Below, piece by piece: positions 6,311 through 6,776 of a stretch of 6,776 bases of DNA. Below the pieces are notes generated by a model, which was not told where the DNA came from, searched no databases, and saw only the letters and a program-made list of their open reading frames with translations. A program made the translations under genes and the position numbers. Every line of letters begins with the position of its first letter. The first letter of the stretch is position 1. Where the stretch lies: NCBI GenBank assembly GCA_964644555.1, contig CAZXWI010000083.1, positions 1-6,776 on the forward strand, in the 5' to 3' direction. This DNA is from RUG14186 sp964644555 (GTDB lineage Bacteria; Bacillota; Clostridia; Eubacteriales; Anaerofustaceae).

Positions 6311-6776
6311 ATGAAAAAAACACATAAAAGAAAAGTCAAAACATATGCATTTTACATTTTGCTGACTCAAGCGGTGGGTGGGTTAAGTGCAGTCTTAACG
6401 AAAAACGGAGTCGAAAATTTTAAGGCAGTTCCCAAATCTATTCTCACGCCGCCCGATAAGGTCTTTCCGATAGCTTGGAGCATACTATATCTTCTTATGG
6501 CAATCGGTGCTGCAAGGGTGAATTTGTCAAATAGCATTAATAAGGGTAACTCTCTTAGTCTTTATTATATACAGCTGGCAATGAACTTTACATGGAGCAT
6601 TATATTTTTCAATGCAGCTGATTATATGCTTTCGCTCATATTAATAATAATACTTCTTTTTATGATAATTGTTATGACATTTAGCTTTGCAAAGTCCGAT
6701 AAAGTATCTGCACTGTTGCAAATTCCGTATATTTTATGGGTTTCGTTTGCAAGCTATCTTACCTATTGTGTATATG
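6311..6776 (+). CDS. tspO: TspO/MBR family membrane protein (3' end outside the window)
   Basis: The 155 residues that fit in the window belong to the TspO (tryptophan-rich sensory protein / peripheral benzodiazepine receptor) family, small five-helix membrane proteins that bind porphyrins and related ligands. Characteristic segments are GGLSAVLTKNGVENF (23-37), PPDKVFPIAWSILYLLMAIG (47-66), YYIQLAMNFTWSIIFF (85-100) and PYILWVSFASYLTYCVY (139-155). The last of these is normally followed closely by a final Leu-Asn and a short tail, so only a few residues are probably missing. Helices are visible at about 12-30, 50-70, 85-102, 105-126 and 134-155. The N-terminus is basic. No good Shine-Dalgarno precedes the ATG (ACTTAAAGAT), so the start is chosen on homology and the first ATG. 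A functional link to the reverse transcriptase is not evident. Confidence 0.9.
   Translation, partial: MKKTHKRKVKTYAFYILLTQAVGGLSAVLTKNGVENFKAVPKSILTPPDKVFPIAWSILYLLMAIGAARVNLSNSINKGNSLSLYYIQLAMNFTWSIIFFNAADYMLSLILIIILLFMIIVMTFSFAKSDKVSALLQIPYILWVSFASYLTYCVY

Overview
The window looks like a chromosomal segment of a low-GC Gram-positive anaerobe, most likely a member of the Clostridia. The reasons are the AT-rich composition, strong purine-rich ribosome binding sites, consensus sigma-A-type promoters, and proteins whose signatures resemble clostridial families. I cannot place it to genus.

Left part, minus strand (1-4740). Reading in the direction of transcription there are four genes in three units. 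An M18 aminopeptidase (4702-3413) has its own extended -10 promoter and ends at a clear intrinsic terminator. A MurT-like Mur ligase and a GatD-like amidotransferase (3110-1009) overlap by one base (TAATG) and end at a second terminator. A pyridoxamine/pyridoxal kinase (864-13) follows with its own ribosome binding site.

The MurT/GatD-like pair is not ordinary. The GatD-like protein lacks both catalytic residues of the glutaminase dyad: the Cys position is Gly89 and the His position is Leu185. It also lacks the NHxGR-type glutamine-binding segment. The MurT-like partner keeps the P-loop and the four-Cys zinc ribbon but has lost most of the signature of its C-terminal (DUF1727) domain. The two proteins appear to have diverged together.

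Right part, plus strand (4820-6776). A TTGATT-17-TATAAT promoter drives a compact RNA element of about 130 nt (4889-5018). A perfect 10-bp stem closes it, and small hairpins packed nearly end to end fill the interior. Directly after it lies a 402-residue stand-alone reverse transcriptase with an intact YSDD active site. Promoter, structured non-coding RNA and single reverse transcriptase is the architecture of ncRNA-templated defence reverse transcriptases (DRT/UG group). This is the best candidate for an undescribed system here. The subtype cannot be assigned by eye. A TspO/MBR membrane protein follows and runs off the right edge.

The peptidase, kinase and TspO genes look like ordinary housekeeping genes. 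The two parts worth attention are the degenerate MurT/GatD pair and the RNA-reverse transcriptase unit.
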